A stretch of 64,000 bases of DNA, taken from contig CAWIZY010000018.1 in the NCBI GenBank assembly GCA_963840725.1, forward strand, positions 124,001 to 188,000. The letters are read 5' to 3'. Shown in pieces: positions 54,011 through 62,310 of the stretch. The stretch's first letter is position 1; every line of letters starts with the position of its first letter. The notes under the pieces are model-generated. The model was not told the origin of the DNA. It did not search any database and saw nothing but the letters and a program-made list of their open reading frames with translations. The position numbers were made by a program, and so were the translations under genes. This DNA comes from CAVWDU01 sp963840725 (GTDB taxonomy: Bacteria; Pseudomonadota; Gammaproteobacteria; Pseudomonadales; Halieaceae).

Positions 54011-55875
54011 GCACTGATCCGGTGCCGGCACTCTCTGTCCCGGAACTGCTGCCTATTGCGGAGTTTCTGCAGCAGACTCTGCCGTTCAACGATCTGCCAC
54101 TCACGGAACTCTATACCAGTGTGGAAAAAATCGTCGTTCAATACCATTGTCGCGGTGAAAGCTTCGACAAGGATACGCCAGAGAAAGGCCTGCGGATTGT
54201 GCGCAGCGGGGCGGTAGAGCTGCGAGATAGTGACAACAAACTGCTGGACCGTCTGGGGGAGGGTGAGAGTTTTCATATTGGTGGGCTGAACGCTGAGCGC
54301 GGCGAGGTTAAGGCCAGCGTCATCGAAGACGCCCTGATCTACATGTTATCTGATGAAAGTTATCGGGTACTGCGCGATGGCAACCGGGATTTCGATCGCT
54401 ACTTCAGCGGCCAACGCAATCGTCGCTTGCGCAGGGCCGCGCGTTATCAGCCCGAGACCAATTCGATGATGCAGGAGGTGAGTTCGGTCATGAGCACAAG
54501 GCTGCTTACCGTGTTACCCACTGACAGTATCAGGCAGACCGCTATCGCGATGACTGAACGCCGGGTTTCGTCGGCTTTCGTCGTCGCTGAGGGGGCGCTG
54601 CTCGGTATCGTTACTGACCGCGATCTGAGGGTGCGTTTTGCGGCGACCACCCTGTCGCCAGAAAGCCCGGTTCAGGACATCATGACGGCGGACCCTGAGA
54701 CCATAGACAGCAGCCAGACTGTTTTCGCCTCTACGCTACTAATGACGCAAAGGGGCTATCACCACCTGCCGGTGATGGTCGACGGGGCGTTGGGAGGCAT
54801 TGTCACCACCTCTGATTTGATTCTCGCCAAGCAGGATGACCCGGTGTACCTGGTCCAACATATATCACGGCAGGATGATCTTGAGGGTATCCGCGATCTG
54901 GTTGCCGGCATGTCCAACCTGATGGTGCAGTGGGTCAACGCCGGGATGCGTGCCCAGCAGGTGAGCCAGATTCTCACCGCCATCTCCGATGCGATTGCCG
55001 TGCGGCTTATTCAGTTGGCTGAGCAAGAGTTAGGGCCGGCACCGGTGCCGTGGTGCTGGCTGGGCTTCGGATCCCAGGCCAGAGCGGAGCAGTTGCTGGG
55101 TGCCGACCAGGACAATGGGATATTGATCGCCGATACGGTGCAGCCTGAGCATCTCAGTTGGTATAAAGAGCTGGCCAGGCGGGTCTGCGACGGGCTCAAC
55201 GTCTGCGGTTACGTTTACTGCCCGGGTGGCATCATGGCCACAACTACAGATTGGTGTCAGTCACTGGCGGTCTGGCAGCGCACTGTGCGGCGTTGGGCCG
55301 CCACGCCCACACCGGACGCCGTAATGCGAGTGAGCATCTTCTTCGATATTCGCTGCATTTATGGTGACAGCGCCCTGGCGGCCAGCCTGCAGCAGACCAT
55401 GCTGGAGCAGGCCTCCAGCAACTCGATATTCCTGGCGGCGCTGGCCGCCAATGCATTGGACAGCCGTCCACCACTGGGCATTTTTCGTCGCTTTGTCGTG
55501 GACCGGGACGGGGAGCACAGGGACAGTCTCGATCTAAAAAAGCGGGGTGTCTTGCCTGTGACCGAGATCGTGCGACTGCACGCACTGGCCCGCAGTCTGA
55601 AGGTCGTCAACACTGAACAGCGGCTGAAAACTCTGGCAAAGAATAAACACATGACTATCGTCGACAGTCGCAACCTTGCCGATGCACTGAATTTTATTCA
55701 GCAATTGCGGATACGTCACCAGTGCGAGCAGATTGTACGCGGCGAAAGTGTAAGCAACTTTTTGAATCCCCGAGACCTGCCGAAAATGGCCAGGGAGCAG
55801 TTACGTGATGCCTTCACCATTATTGACGAGGCCCAGGCCGCAGTGCGTCAGACCTACCGAGCAGGACTGGGCTGA
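54007..55875 (+). CDS. cNMP-binding/CBS/DUF294 nucleotidyltransferase-like protein
   Basis: A 622-residue cytoplasmic protein with four parts. There is a cyclic-nucleotide-binding-like fold (about 15-140), a CBS pair (about 155-280, MSTRLLTVLPTDSIRQTA and IMTADPETIDSSQTVF), a DUF294 nucleotidyltransferase domain (about 300-440) and a helical DUF294 C-terminal domain. The nucleotidyltransferase motif is intact: GSQARAEQLLGADQDNG, with the metal aspartates in DQD. Such proteins resemble the uridylyltransferase GlnD in this domain and often stand beside actP-type genes. Probable role: a nucleotide-sensing regulator that modifies an unknown target. The end overlaps the exonuclease gene by one base. 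Confidence 0.9.
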   Translation: MSTDPVPALSVPELLPIAEFLQQTLPFNDLPLTELYTSVEKIVVQYHCRGESFDKDTPEKGLRIVRSGAVELRDSDNKLLDRLGEGESFHIGGLNAERGEVKASVIEDALIYMLSDESYRVLRDGNRDFDRYFSGQRNRRLRRAARYQPETNSMMQEVSSVMSTRLLTVLPTDSIRQTAIAMTERRVSSAFVVAEGALLGIVTDRDLRVRFAATTLSPESPVQDIMTADPETIDSSQTVFASTLLMTQRGYHHLPVMVDGALGGIVTTSDLILAKQDDPVYLVQHISRQDDLEGIRDLVAGMSNLMVQWVNAGMRAQQVSQILTAISDAIAVRLIQLAEQELGPAPVPWCWLGFGSQARAEQLLGADQDNGILIADTVQPEHLSWYKELARRVCDGLNVCGYVYCPGGIMATTTDWCQSLAVWQRTVRRWAATPTPDAVMRVSIFFDIRCIYGDSALAASLQQTMLEQASSNSIFLAALAANALDSRPPLGIFRRFVVDRDGEHRDSLDLKKRGVLPVTEIVRLHALARSLKVVNTEQRLKTLAKNKHMTIVDSRNLADALNFIQQLRIRHQCEQIVRGESVSNFLNPRDLPKMAREQLRDAFTIIDEAQAAVRQTYRAGLG

Positions 55876-56543
55876 TGTGGCCACTCTGGCTGCGTCGCCT
55901 GCCCTACCGCCGGCGAGTGGCGGGCACAGCGCTGGAGCACTGTTGGAACGGTCCCTGGCCATCCACTGGGACCGATTGGCGCCAGGTGTCGTTTCTGGTC
56001 GTCGACGCAGAGATGTCGTCACTGGACGTGAATCAGGGTGAGTTGCTGAGTGTCGGTTGGGTCTGTATCGAGCGCGGTGCGATCGCGCTGGCCACAGCCA
56101 GGCATTATCTGCTTAAGGCAGAAAAGTCCGTGGGCCAAAGCGCCGCGATTCACAGTCTTCGTGACTGTGAGCTTCGGGACGCTCTGCCAGCAGATCAGGT
56201 CTTTCGTTTGTTTCTAAACGCAGCATCGGGCAGGGTACTGGTGGCGCATAATGCGGAGCTGGATTTGGCCTACCTCAACCGGGTCAGCCGCGAGGCGTTC
56301 GATGCGCCAGTGCTGTTACCGGTAGTGGACACCATGCGCCAGGAGCAAGCTTTGCTAACCCGCAGGGATCAGCCGATCAGGCCGGGAGACTTGCGCCTCC
56401 AGGCCTGCCGCGAGCGCTACAACCTGCCAACTCTCCCCGCTCACAATGCGTTGCTGGATGCGCTTGCCACGGGCGAGCTACTGATTGCCATGGCGGCTCA
56501 TCGCAGCGTCGGTCAATCGTTCCCCCTGCGCAACCTGATCTAG
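55875..56543 (+). CDS. DEDDh 3'-5' exonuclease (DnaQ-like)
   Basis: A 222-residue exonuclease of the DnaQ/polymerase III epsilon type. Exo I is VVDAEMSSLD (the D-x-E pair), Exo II is LVAHNAELDLAYLNR, and Exo III is LPAHNALLDALATGEL with the final His and Asp. It lacks the C-terminal polymerase-binding tail of true epsilon subunits, so it is a stand-alone nuclease. It starts within the stop of the DUF294 gene (A of TGA), so it is translationally coupled. The partnership of DUF294 and DnaQ-like genes beside acetate permeases is a recurring arrangement. Confidence 0.9.
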   Translation: MWPLWLRRLPYRRRVAGTALEHCWNGPWPSTGTDWRQVSFLVVDAEMSSLDVNQGELLSVGWVCIERGAIALATARHYLLKAEKSVGQSAAIHSLRDCELRDALPADQVFRLFLNAASGRVLVAHNAELDLAYLNRVSREAFDAPVLLPVVDTMRQEQALLTRRDQPIRPGDLRLQACRERYNLPTLPAHNALLDALATGELLIAMAAHRSVGQSFPLRNLI

Positions 56544-56560
56544 GCAGACCCGCCGCCAGG

Positions 56561-57530
56561 CTAGCTCGGTGTCATCAACCGCTCTTTGGCCGCTTGATAT
56601 TCCATCCGCAGACGCTCAACCATATCCGCGGTACTCAGCACCGCACCCACAGCGCCAATACCCTGGCCGCAGCCCCAGATGTCTTTCCAAGCCTTGGCAT
56701 CTGACTCGCCACCACTGCCAAAATTCATTTTGGACGGGTCGCTCTGTGGGAGACTGTCAGGGTCCAGTCCTGCGGCCTCGATAGACGGTCGCAGATAATT
56801 GCCGTGAACCCCTGTGAAGAGGTTGGTGTAAACGATGTCGGCAGAGCTGTGATCAACGATACTCTGCTTGTAGTTTGCGGCTGCATTGGCTTCTTCGGTG
56901 GCGATGAAAGCCGAGCCGATGTAGGCAAGATCAGCGCCCATGGCCTGTGCCGCGAGTACCGCATCGCCACTTGCGATAGAGCCTGACAACAGCAAAGGTC
57001 CGTCGAACCACTCCCGGATTTCCTGTATCAGGGCAAAGGGTGAGGTGGTGCCCGCATGTCCTCCGGCTCCCGCCGCCACGGCGATCAACCCGTCAGCGCC
57101 TTTCTCGATGGCTTTCCTGGCGAATCGGTTGTTGATGATGTCATGCAGCACAATGCCGCCGTAGGAGTGTACGGCCTCATTGACCATCTTCCCGGGCGCC
57201 GAGAGATGTGATGACGATGGGTACCTCGTACTTCACACAGAGCTCCAGGTCATGTTGCAGCCGGTCGTTGGAGCCGTGAACAATCTGGTTTACTGCGTAG
57301 GGTGCTGCGGGTTTATCGGGGTTGGCCTCATTGTAAGCGGCCAGTTCCTCGGTGATACGTTTTAGCCAGACCTCCAGTTCCGCTGCCGGGCGGGCATTTA
57401 GCGATGGGAACGAGCCCACCACACCCGCCTTGCACTGGGCAATCACCAGGTCAGGGTTGGAGATAATAAACAGCGGTGCCCCCACAACGGGCAGGCTGAG
57501 CGAGTTGGCGAGCAAAGGGGGCAGGGCCAT
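56561..57530 (-). pseudogene. Nitronate monooxygenase, frameshifted
   Basis: Two frames together encode one nitronate monooxygenase (2-nitropropane dioxygenase family, FMN-dependent) of about 322 residues. The first runs from ATG 57530 (AGGA eight bases upstream) and contains LPVVGAPLFIISNPDLV and VPIVITSLGARED. It then hits a stop soon after 57184. The second begins VNEAVHSYGGIVLHDI and holds GADGLIAVAAGAGGHAG and the FMN phosphate region GSIASGDAVLAAQAMGADLAYIGS. The usual reading would be ARxDVNEAVHSYGG, so one extra base in the GG at 57184-57185 (CC on the plus strand) explains the break. It may be a true mutation or an assembly error. Confidence 0.8.
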
Positions 57531-57569
57531 TCCGGGCTTCCTCTTCAATGGGCGAGGGGAGAGTTTATT

Positions 57570-57612
57570 GTGCAATTAGTTGCATATCAAGGCATTATGC
57601 AATAATTTGCAC
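57570..57612. promoter_or_regulatory. Palindromic operator between nitronate monooxygenase and PadR genes
   Basis: GTGCAATTAGTTGCAT (57570-57585) and ATGCAATAATTTGCAC (57597-57612) form an imperfect inverted repeat, 13 of 16 positions complementary, with 11 bases between. Each arm itself contains TTGCA/TGCAA. It sits between the two divergent genes, the expected place for a PadR operator. Confidence 0.65.
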
Positions 57613-57707
57613 TGTCGGCGTGACCGGGGTTATGCTCAGGCCGCGGAACAGGCACTGCGTATGAACGCCGACGAAACAGCAACCCGAACAGCAGTTCAAG
57701 AGGTTCC

Positions 57708-58253
57708 ATGGCTCTCGCCCACGCTATAATGACCGCGCTTATCGATGATGACTTGTCCGGCTATGAACTCGCCCGGTCCTTTGAGACATCGTTGGGTTTC
57801 TTCTGGCAGGCGACCCACCAGCAGATCTACCAGGAGCTGCACAAGCTGGCGGACAAAAAGTGGCTCAACAAGCGCGAGGTCAAGCAGCGCGGCAAGCCCA
57901 ATAAAATTGCCTATGGCCTCACCCGAAGCGGTCGCGACGCTCTCGCTGAATGGGTGTTCAGAGATACCCGGAGTCAAGCCAGCAAGGACGAATTGCTGAT
58001 CAAGCTCTATAACCTCGATGAGCATAACGTCGGTCATCTCAGTGCAGAATTGCAATCACGCCGCGAAGACATGATGCAGCGCCTGTATCTCTATGAAAAA
58101 ATCCGTCGCGCTCACTACGCCGACCCCGAGACGCTGCCGGTAAGGCGCAAAGGTGTTTACCTGGCCCTGCTCGCGGGTATCAGTTCCGGAGAACAGTACC
58201 TGCAGTGGTGTGATGATGCACTGGCGATGCTGTCAACAATAGAGGGCCATTAG
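57708..58253 (+). CDS. PadR family transcriptional regulator
   Basis: A 181-residue regulator. An N-terminal winged helix (HAIMTALIDDDLSGYELARSFE and ATHQQIYQELHKLADKKWL, wing KQRGKPNKIAYGLTRSGRDALAEW) is followed by the C-terminal helical dimerisation domain of the longer (VirR-like) PadR members (ELLIKLYNLDEHNV and LLAGISSGEQYLQWCDDAL). ATG start. It is divergent from the nitronate monooxygenase gene across a palindromic operator, so it probably represses that gene and itself, and is released by a small ligand. Confidence 0.9.
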   Translation: MALAHAIMTALIDDDLSGYELARSFETSLGFFWQATHQQIYQELHKLADKKWLNKREVKQRGKPNKIAYGLTRSGRDALAEWVFRDTRSQASKDELLIKLYNLDEHNVGHLSAELQSRREDMMQRLYLYEKIRRAHYADPETLPVRRKGVYLALLAGISSGEQYLQWCDDALAMLSTIEGH

Positions 58254-58282
58254 CAGCCTGCCAGGGCTGGCGATCCAAGGGT

Positions 58283-59488
58283 TTACCGGAGTCTCGCGGC
58301 GACCTTCTCAGAGCGCGTAATACGATATATCGCCCCGGCGTAGTCGTCGGAGACATAGAGTGTGCCATCGGGCCCCTGGGCTATGTCGACCGGGCGGCCG
58401 CTGATTTCACCCTGGTTATTAAACCCCCAGAGAAAGTCCCGCTCCTCAATGCCCTGATCTGAAAAGTGCAGAGACACCACTTTGTAGCCATCGGGTTCAC
58501 TGCGGTTCCATGACCCGTGCAATGCGGCCAGCGCACTTCGCTGAAATTGCGCGGGAAGCGTATCGGCGTCAACAAAATGCAGCCCAAGTGGTGCGTTGTG
58601 CGCCCTGAAGCCGTGAGCCGGCGGGATGGGGGAGCGACGATCCGCCAGCGGGTCGGCGCCCATATCCGGGTCTGGAACATTGGCGCCGTTGAAGTAGGGC
58701 CAGCCATAAAAGCCGCCCTGGGTTAAGCGGTTGAGCTCGCAGGGGGGAAAGTCATCGCCGAGCATGTCACGGCCGTTATCGGTGGCGTAGAGCTCGCCGT
58801 TCCAGGGCGCCCAGTCAAATCCGGCGCTGTTGCGCAGGCCGGTAGCGAAGACCTCCGGGTTGCTGCCATCGCGCTGGAAGCGCATCATTGTCGCGCGTCT
58901 TGGATCGGTCTCCTCGCAGACATTGCAGGTTGAGCCCTGACTGAGATAAAGCAGACCATCCGGGCCGATTTTCACCGTCTTTGACCAGTGGTTGCCTTCG
59001 TCGGTGAGATCCACTACGACAGCCTGCATTTCACCCTCTGTGCGCCCGTCGGCATACCGCACACGACTGACCCGATTAGATTCCGCGATGTATAGCCAAC
59101 CGTCAGCCAGATCCAGGCCCAACGGCCGATTCAATCCCTCCAGAAGCGTGTGTTGACCGTCGGGGTGGCCATCTCCATCGGCGTCCCGCTGCAGCACCAG
59201 AATATCACCGGCATGGGGCCGACTGACCAGCAGGTCCCCGTCGTCGGTGGCCAACATATAGCGCGCCCTGGGAACATCAGCGCTGTAAAGCGATACGGTA
59301 AAACCCGGTGCAACCTGTAGCTGACGTTCCACCTTGGCCGCATCCGTGGGTGGCCCACCTTTTCCGGTCATTACGTTCATGATCATGCGCAGACTGCTTG
59401 TATCAATAGTGCCCGTCAGTAATAAAACGGCGGGAATCCCGACCACCAGGAGCGCGATTAGCGCCAAGCCGATAAGAAAAATGCGCAC
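58283..59488 (-). CDS. PQQ-dependent sugar dehydrogenase family protein (membrane-anchored)
   Basis: A 401-residue beta-propeller protein of the soluble glucose/sorbosone dehydrogenase family. GTG start at 59488 with AGGAG eight bases upstream. A longer frame would overlap the GspA gene on the other strand. A single N-terminal helix (RIFLIGLALIALLVVGIPAVLLL) anchors it. Propeller signatures are VPRARYMLATDDGDLLVSRP, NRPLGLDLADGWLYIAESNRV, KIGPDGLLYLSQGSTCNVC, LRNSAGFDWAPWNGELYATDNGRD and PDGTLYVSDDYAGAIYRI. Two cysteines in STCNVCEE are common in the sorbosone-dehydrogenase branch. The active-site His/Arg set is not clearly assignable, and use of PQQ is inferred. Confidence 0.86.
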   Translation of the reverse strand: MRIFLIGLALIALLVVGIPAVLLLTGTIDTSSLRMIMNVMTGKGGPPTDAAKVERQLQVAPGFTVSLYSADVPRARYMLATDDGDLLVSRPHAGDILVLQRDADGDGHPDGQHTLLEGLNRPLGLDLADGWLYIAESNRVSRVRYADGRTEGEMQAVVVDLTDEGNHWSKTVKIGPDGLLYLSQGSTCNVCEETDPRRATMMRFQRDGSNPEVFATGLRNSAGFDWAPWNGELYATDNGRDMLGDDFPPCELNRLTQGGFYGWPYFNGANVPDPDMGADPLADRRSPIPPAHGFRAHNAPLGLHFVDADTLPAQFQRSALAALHGSWNRSEPDGYKVVSLHFSDQGIEERDFLWGFNNQGEISGRPVDIAQGPDGTLYVSDDYAGAIYRITRSEKVAARLR

Positions 59489-59634
59489 TGAATTTGCTCC
59501 TGTTGTTAGTGCCAGCACGCAGTGTACACCGATAGCTTTGCCCGCGCCTTGTGGGCATAATTGGCAGCGCCGGTCGGGCCCATGGCATAACCGCGCAATC
59601 GGTCTGATCCGATCACTGTGAAACAGGCGTCTGG

Positions 59635-61356
59635 ATGTACTACCAGTATTTTGGCTTGAGCGAGGCTCCGTTTTCCATTGCGGTAAACCCACGCTATTTG
59701 TTTATGAGTGCGCGCCATCGCGATGCCCTGGCGCATCTTCTATACGGTGTGGGGGCTGGTGGTGGCTTCATTCTGCTGACCGGCGAAGTGGGTACCGGCA
59801 AGACGACTATCAACCGCTGTTTGTTGGAACAGCTCCCTGAAAATACTGATATAGCGATCATTTTAAACCCGGCCCTGGACGCGATGGAGCTGCTCGCCAG
59901 TGCCTGTGACGAGCTGGACATCGACTACGATGCGGATCACCATACCCTCAAGACGCTCACTGACAATCTGCATGCGTTCCTGCTGGCCAATCACCGGCGC
60001 GGTCGCAATACGGTCCTAATGATCGACGAGGCCCAGCATCTGAATTTTGAGGTGCTGGAGCAGATACGTTTGCTCACCAACCTCGAGACCAATCATGAGA
60101 AGCTGCTGCAAATTATCCTGATCGGTCAGCCCGAGCTCGCTCATATGCTCGAGCAGCCGGAACTGCGGCAACTGAATCAGCGCATCACTGCGCGCTATAA
60201 CCTGGAGCCCTTGGATCAGCGCGAGACGGCTGCCTATATCCGGCACCGGCTGCAGGTTGCGGGTCTTCCCGCGGATCGGGAGCTGTTCGCGCCGGCGGTG
60301 GTCAAGCGCATCTATCGACTGACAAACGGCATACCGCGGTTGATCAACCTGCTCTGTGACCGGGCGCTGCTCGGCGCGTATGGGCGCAACCGGGAACGTC
60401 CAGATCTCGACATGCTGGGAGTCGCCGCACGAGAAGTGATGGGTGAAACTGCAAGGAGGTCCAGCGGCAGCTCCCGGTGGCTTATGATTCTCGGCGGGCT
60501 GTCCGGGGCAGGGCTGTTGGCCTGGCTGGTCTGGTCGATTTGGCTGTCACCCAGTCCTTTACCTGAGCCCTCGTTAAGCTCATCGACCCGCCAGGCACCC
60601 GTTCAATCCCGCGCAGTAAAGGCCGCTCCGGTACAGACATCGATGCCGGAAGCGCAGGACAGATTTACCGCTGCGGCGAGCGGCGAGGATATTGAGCCTG
60701 CCACAGCGGTGGGCATTGGGCGGGAAGAATCCGATTGGCTGCTGGCCCCGGAGCAGGGAGTCGCTGTTCTCTGGGCACTGACCACCGCTAGACCGCAACC
60801 ACCGCAGCTTTGTGCTTCCGGATCGTCTGAAGGCACTCTGGGGCCGGTTTGTGTCAATGCCAGTGCTGATGCCTGGCATCGACTGCAAGACTATGACCGG
60901 CCATTGCTGCTGTCTCTGTCGGCGGCTGACCGTGTCGCCGCGGCCGTAGTGCTTGGCTTCCAGGGGGAGGAAATACTGCTGTGGGCCGGCGGTGCAGTGG
61001 TAACCGTGTCCCGCGATATGTTGGCACCGCTATGGGACGGCCGCTTCAGCTATCTTTGGCAGCCGCCGACAAATTACCCGGGGCCTCTTGCGCTGTGGGA
61101 CGAAAGCGACGCAGTGGCGGAGATCGCGGCACTGTTTGCTGAGCTGGATGAGCAACCAACAGCCCTGACCGGCGCTGTTTTTAACCGCGACCTTCAGGCC
61201 CGCGTCAGGCTGTTTCAACGTCGTTATGGTCTGAGCCCCGACGGTGATATCGGCATCGAGACTTTGCTGAAACTCAACGAGCTGTTAGGTATTGATCCGA
61301 CCCGGGCGGAGGTACTCGACCGTCTGGGCTACTCTGCTGAGAATGCGCAGCCATGA
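59635..61356 (+). CDS. gspA: ExeA/GspA-type AAA ATPase with peptidoglycan-binding domain
   Basis: A 573-residue protein. The ATPase domain (1-270) has Walker A LTGEVGTGKTT (residues 49-58) and Walker B TVLMIDEAQHL. One membrane helix lies near residue 285-305 (WLMILGGLSGAGLLAWLVWS). A Pro/Ser-rich periplasmic linker follows, then a C39-peptidase-like region (about 385-480). A peptidoglycan-binding domain (LQARVRLFQRRYGLSPDGDIGIETLLKLNELLG, in pieces) ends the protein. ExeA works with ExeB to let the type II secretin pass the cell wall. ATG start; the partner gene follows 37 bases downstream. No other T2SS gene is in the window. Confidence 0.9.
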   Translation: MYYQYFGLSEAPFSIAVNPRYLFMSARHRDALAHLLYGVGAGGGFILLTGEVGTGKTTINRCLLEQLPENTDIAIILNPALDAMELLASACDELDIDYDADHHTLKTLTDNLHAFLLANHRRGRNTVLMIDEAQHLNFEVLEQIRLLTNLETNHEKLLQIILIGQPELAHMLEQPELRQLNQRITARYNLEPLDQRETAAYIRHRLQVAGLPADRELFAPAVVKRIYRLTNGIPRLINLLCDRALLGAYGRNRERPDLDMLGVAAREVMGETARRSSGSSRWLMILGGLSGAGLLAWLVWSIWLSPSPLPEPSLSSSTRQAPVQSRAVKAAPVQTSMPEAQDRFTAAASGEDIEPATAVGIGREESDWLLAPEQGVAVLWALTTARPQPPQLCASGSSEGTLGPVCVNASADAWHRLQDYDRPLLLSLSAADRVAAAVVLGFQGEEILLWAGGAVVTVSRDMLAPLWDGRFSYLWQPPTNYPGPLALWDESDAVAEIAALFAELDEQPTALTGAVFNRDLQARVRLFQRRYGLSPDGDIGIETLLKLNELLGIDPTRAEVLDRLGYSAENAQP

Positions 61357-61393
61357 GTCTGTTATCTGCATGGACTGCCCGGAGATGGTCACT

Positions 61394-62284
61394 ATGTCAC
61401 TGATTCTAGACGCTTTGCAGCGCGCTCAACAGGAACCGCGCGACCCCAGGGACGTGCCCGGTGTTGCCACCGCGCATCTGCCCGAGAGGACGCCGGAGCG
61501 TCGCTGGCCTCGGGCCCTACCCTGGATCGCGTTGACGATTGCGCTGGTGGGGGTGGCCTGGTTATTGTTCGATCGGATGTCCCACTCCGAACCTGTAAGC
61601 GATGGCGAGACCGCGCCCCTTGCGGTAAATCCCCGCCCGGGGCAATCGGGTACTAGAGGCATGGATCAGCGCCCTGAACGGACAGTCTCGCCCGGGTCGG
61701 CGGTCGCTGATCGAGACACTCAGAGCTATAGCAAAGCAAAACCCCCGGTTGCTGCGAAGACTGTCTCGCCGCCTTCGACACAGCAATCGGCTGCGGATGA
61801 TCCTGCAGTGGCTGCGCTCTACCGCCGAGGTGAGAAGCCACAGCTTGAGCGACCGCAAACAGCCTCGGCAACGCGCAGTGAAATTGATTCAGGCGCAGGT
61901 TCAGTGGTGACACCGGGCAGAGTCGAAAACCCGGCGCAAGAGGCGGCCTCAGAAGGCGTTGAAGACCCGGTCCTGGATATCGATGCTCTGGTGGCTACGG
62001 CCGAGGCAGTGCTCGTGCAACAACGCTTGTCTGAGCATCCTGCACCATTCCTCTCCGATCTGTCCCAGGTGGACAAAGACGCCATCCCGACCGTGTATTA
62101 CAGTAAGCACGACTACACTGAGGGCGGCCGTTCAACGGTTGTCCTCAATAGCAAAGTGCTGGCAGCCGGTGACGTGGTCGGCAGTGGTTTGAGCGTCGAG
62201 GAGGTGCTCAGTGATTCGGTGGTGCTGTCGCACCATGGGATACAGTTTCGCCTAAAGGCCCTGAACAGCTGGGTAAATCTCTGA
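61394..62284 (+). CDS. gspB: GspB/ExeB-like type II secretion assembly protein
   Basis: A 296-residue bitopic protein. The ATG at 61394 has GGAG nine bases upstream, and the N-terminal MSLILDALQRAQQE is a family hallmark. One helix (ALPWIALTIALVGVAWLLF), a long Pro/Ser/Glu-rich periplasmic linker and the compact C-terminal GspB domain follow. That domain reads IPTVYYSKHDYTEGGRSTVVLNSKVL and then LSDSVVLSHHGIQFRLKAL. Together with the GspA gene just upstream it forms the complex that assembles the secretin through peptidoglycan. The C-terminal domain is the best-conserved part. Confidence 0.88.
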   Translation: MSLILDALQRAQQEPRDPRDVPGVATAHLPERTPERRWPRALPWIALTIALVGVAWLLFDRMSHSEPVSDGETAPLAVNPRPGQSGTRGMDQRPERTVSPGSAVADRDTQSYSKAKPPVAAKTVSPPSTQQSAADDPAVAALYRRGEKPQLERPQTASATRSEIDSGAGSVVTPGRVENPAQEAASEGVEDPVLDIDALVATAEAVLVQQRLSEHPAPFLSDLSQVDKDAIPTVYYSKHDYTEGGRSTVVLNSKVLAAGDVVGSGLSVEEVLSDSVVLSHHGIQFRLKALNSWVNL

Positions 62285-62310
62285 AATGAGGCGTCATCAG
62301 GGGACTGCAG

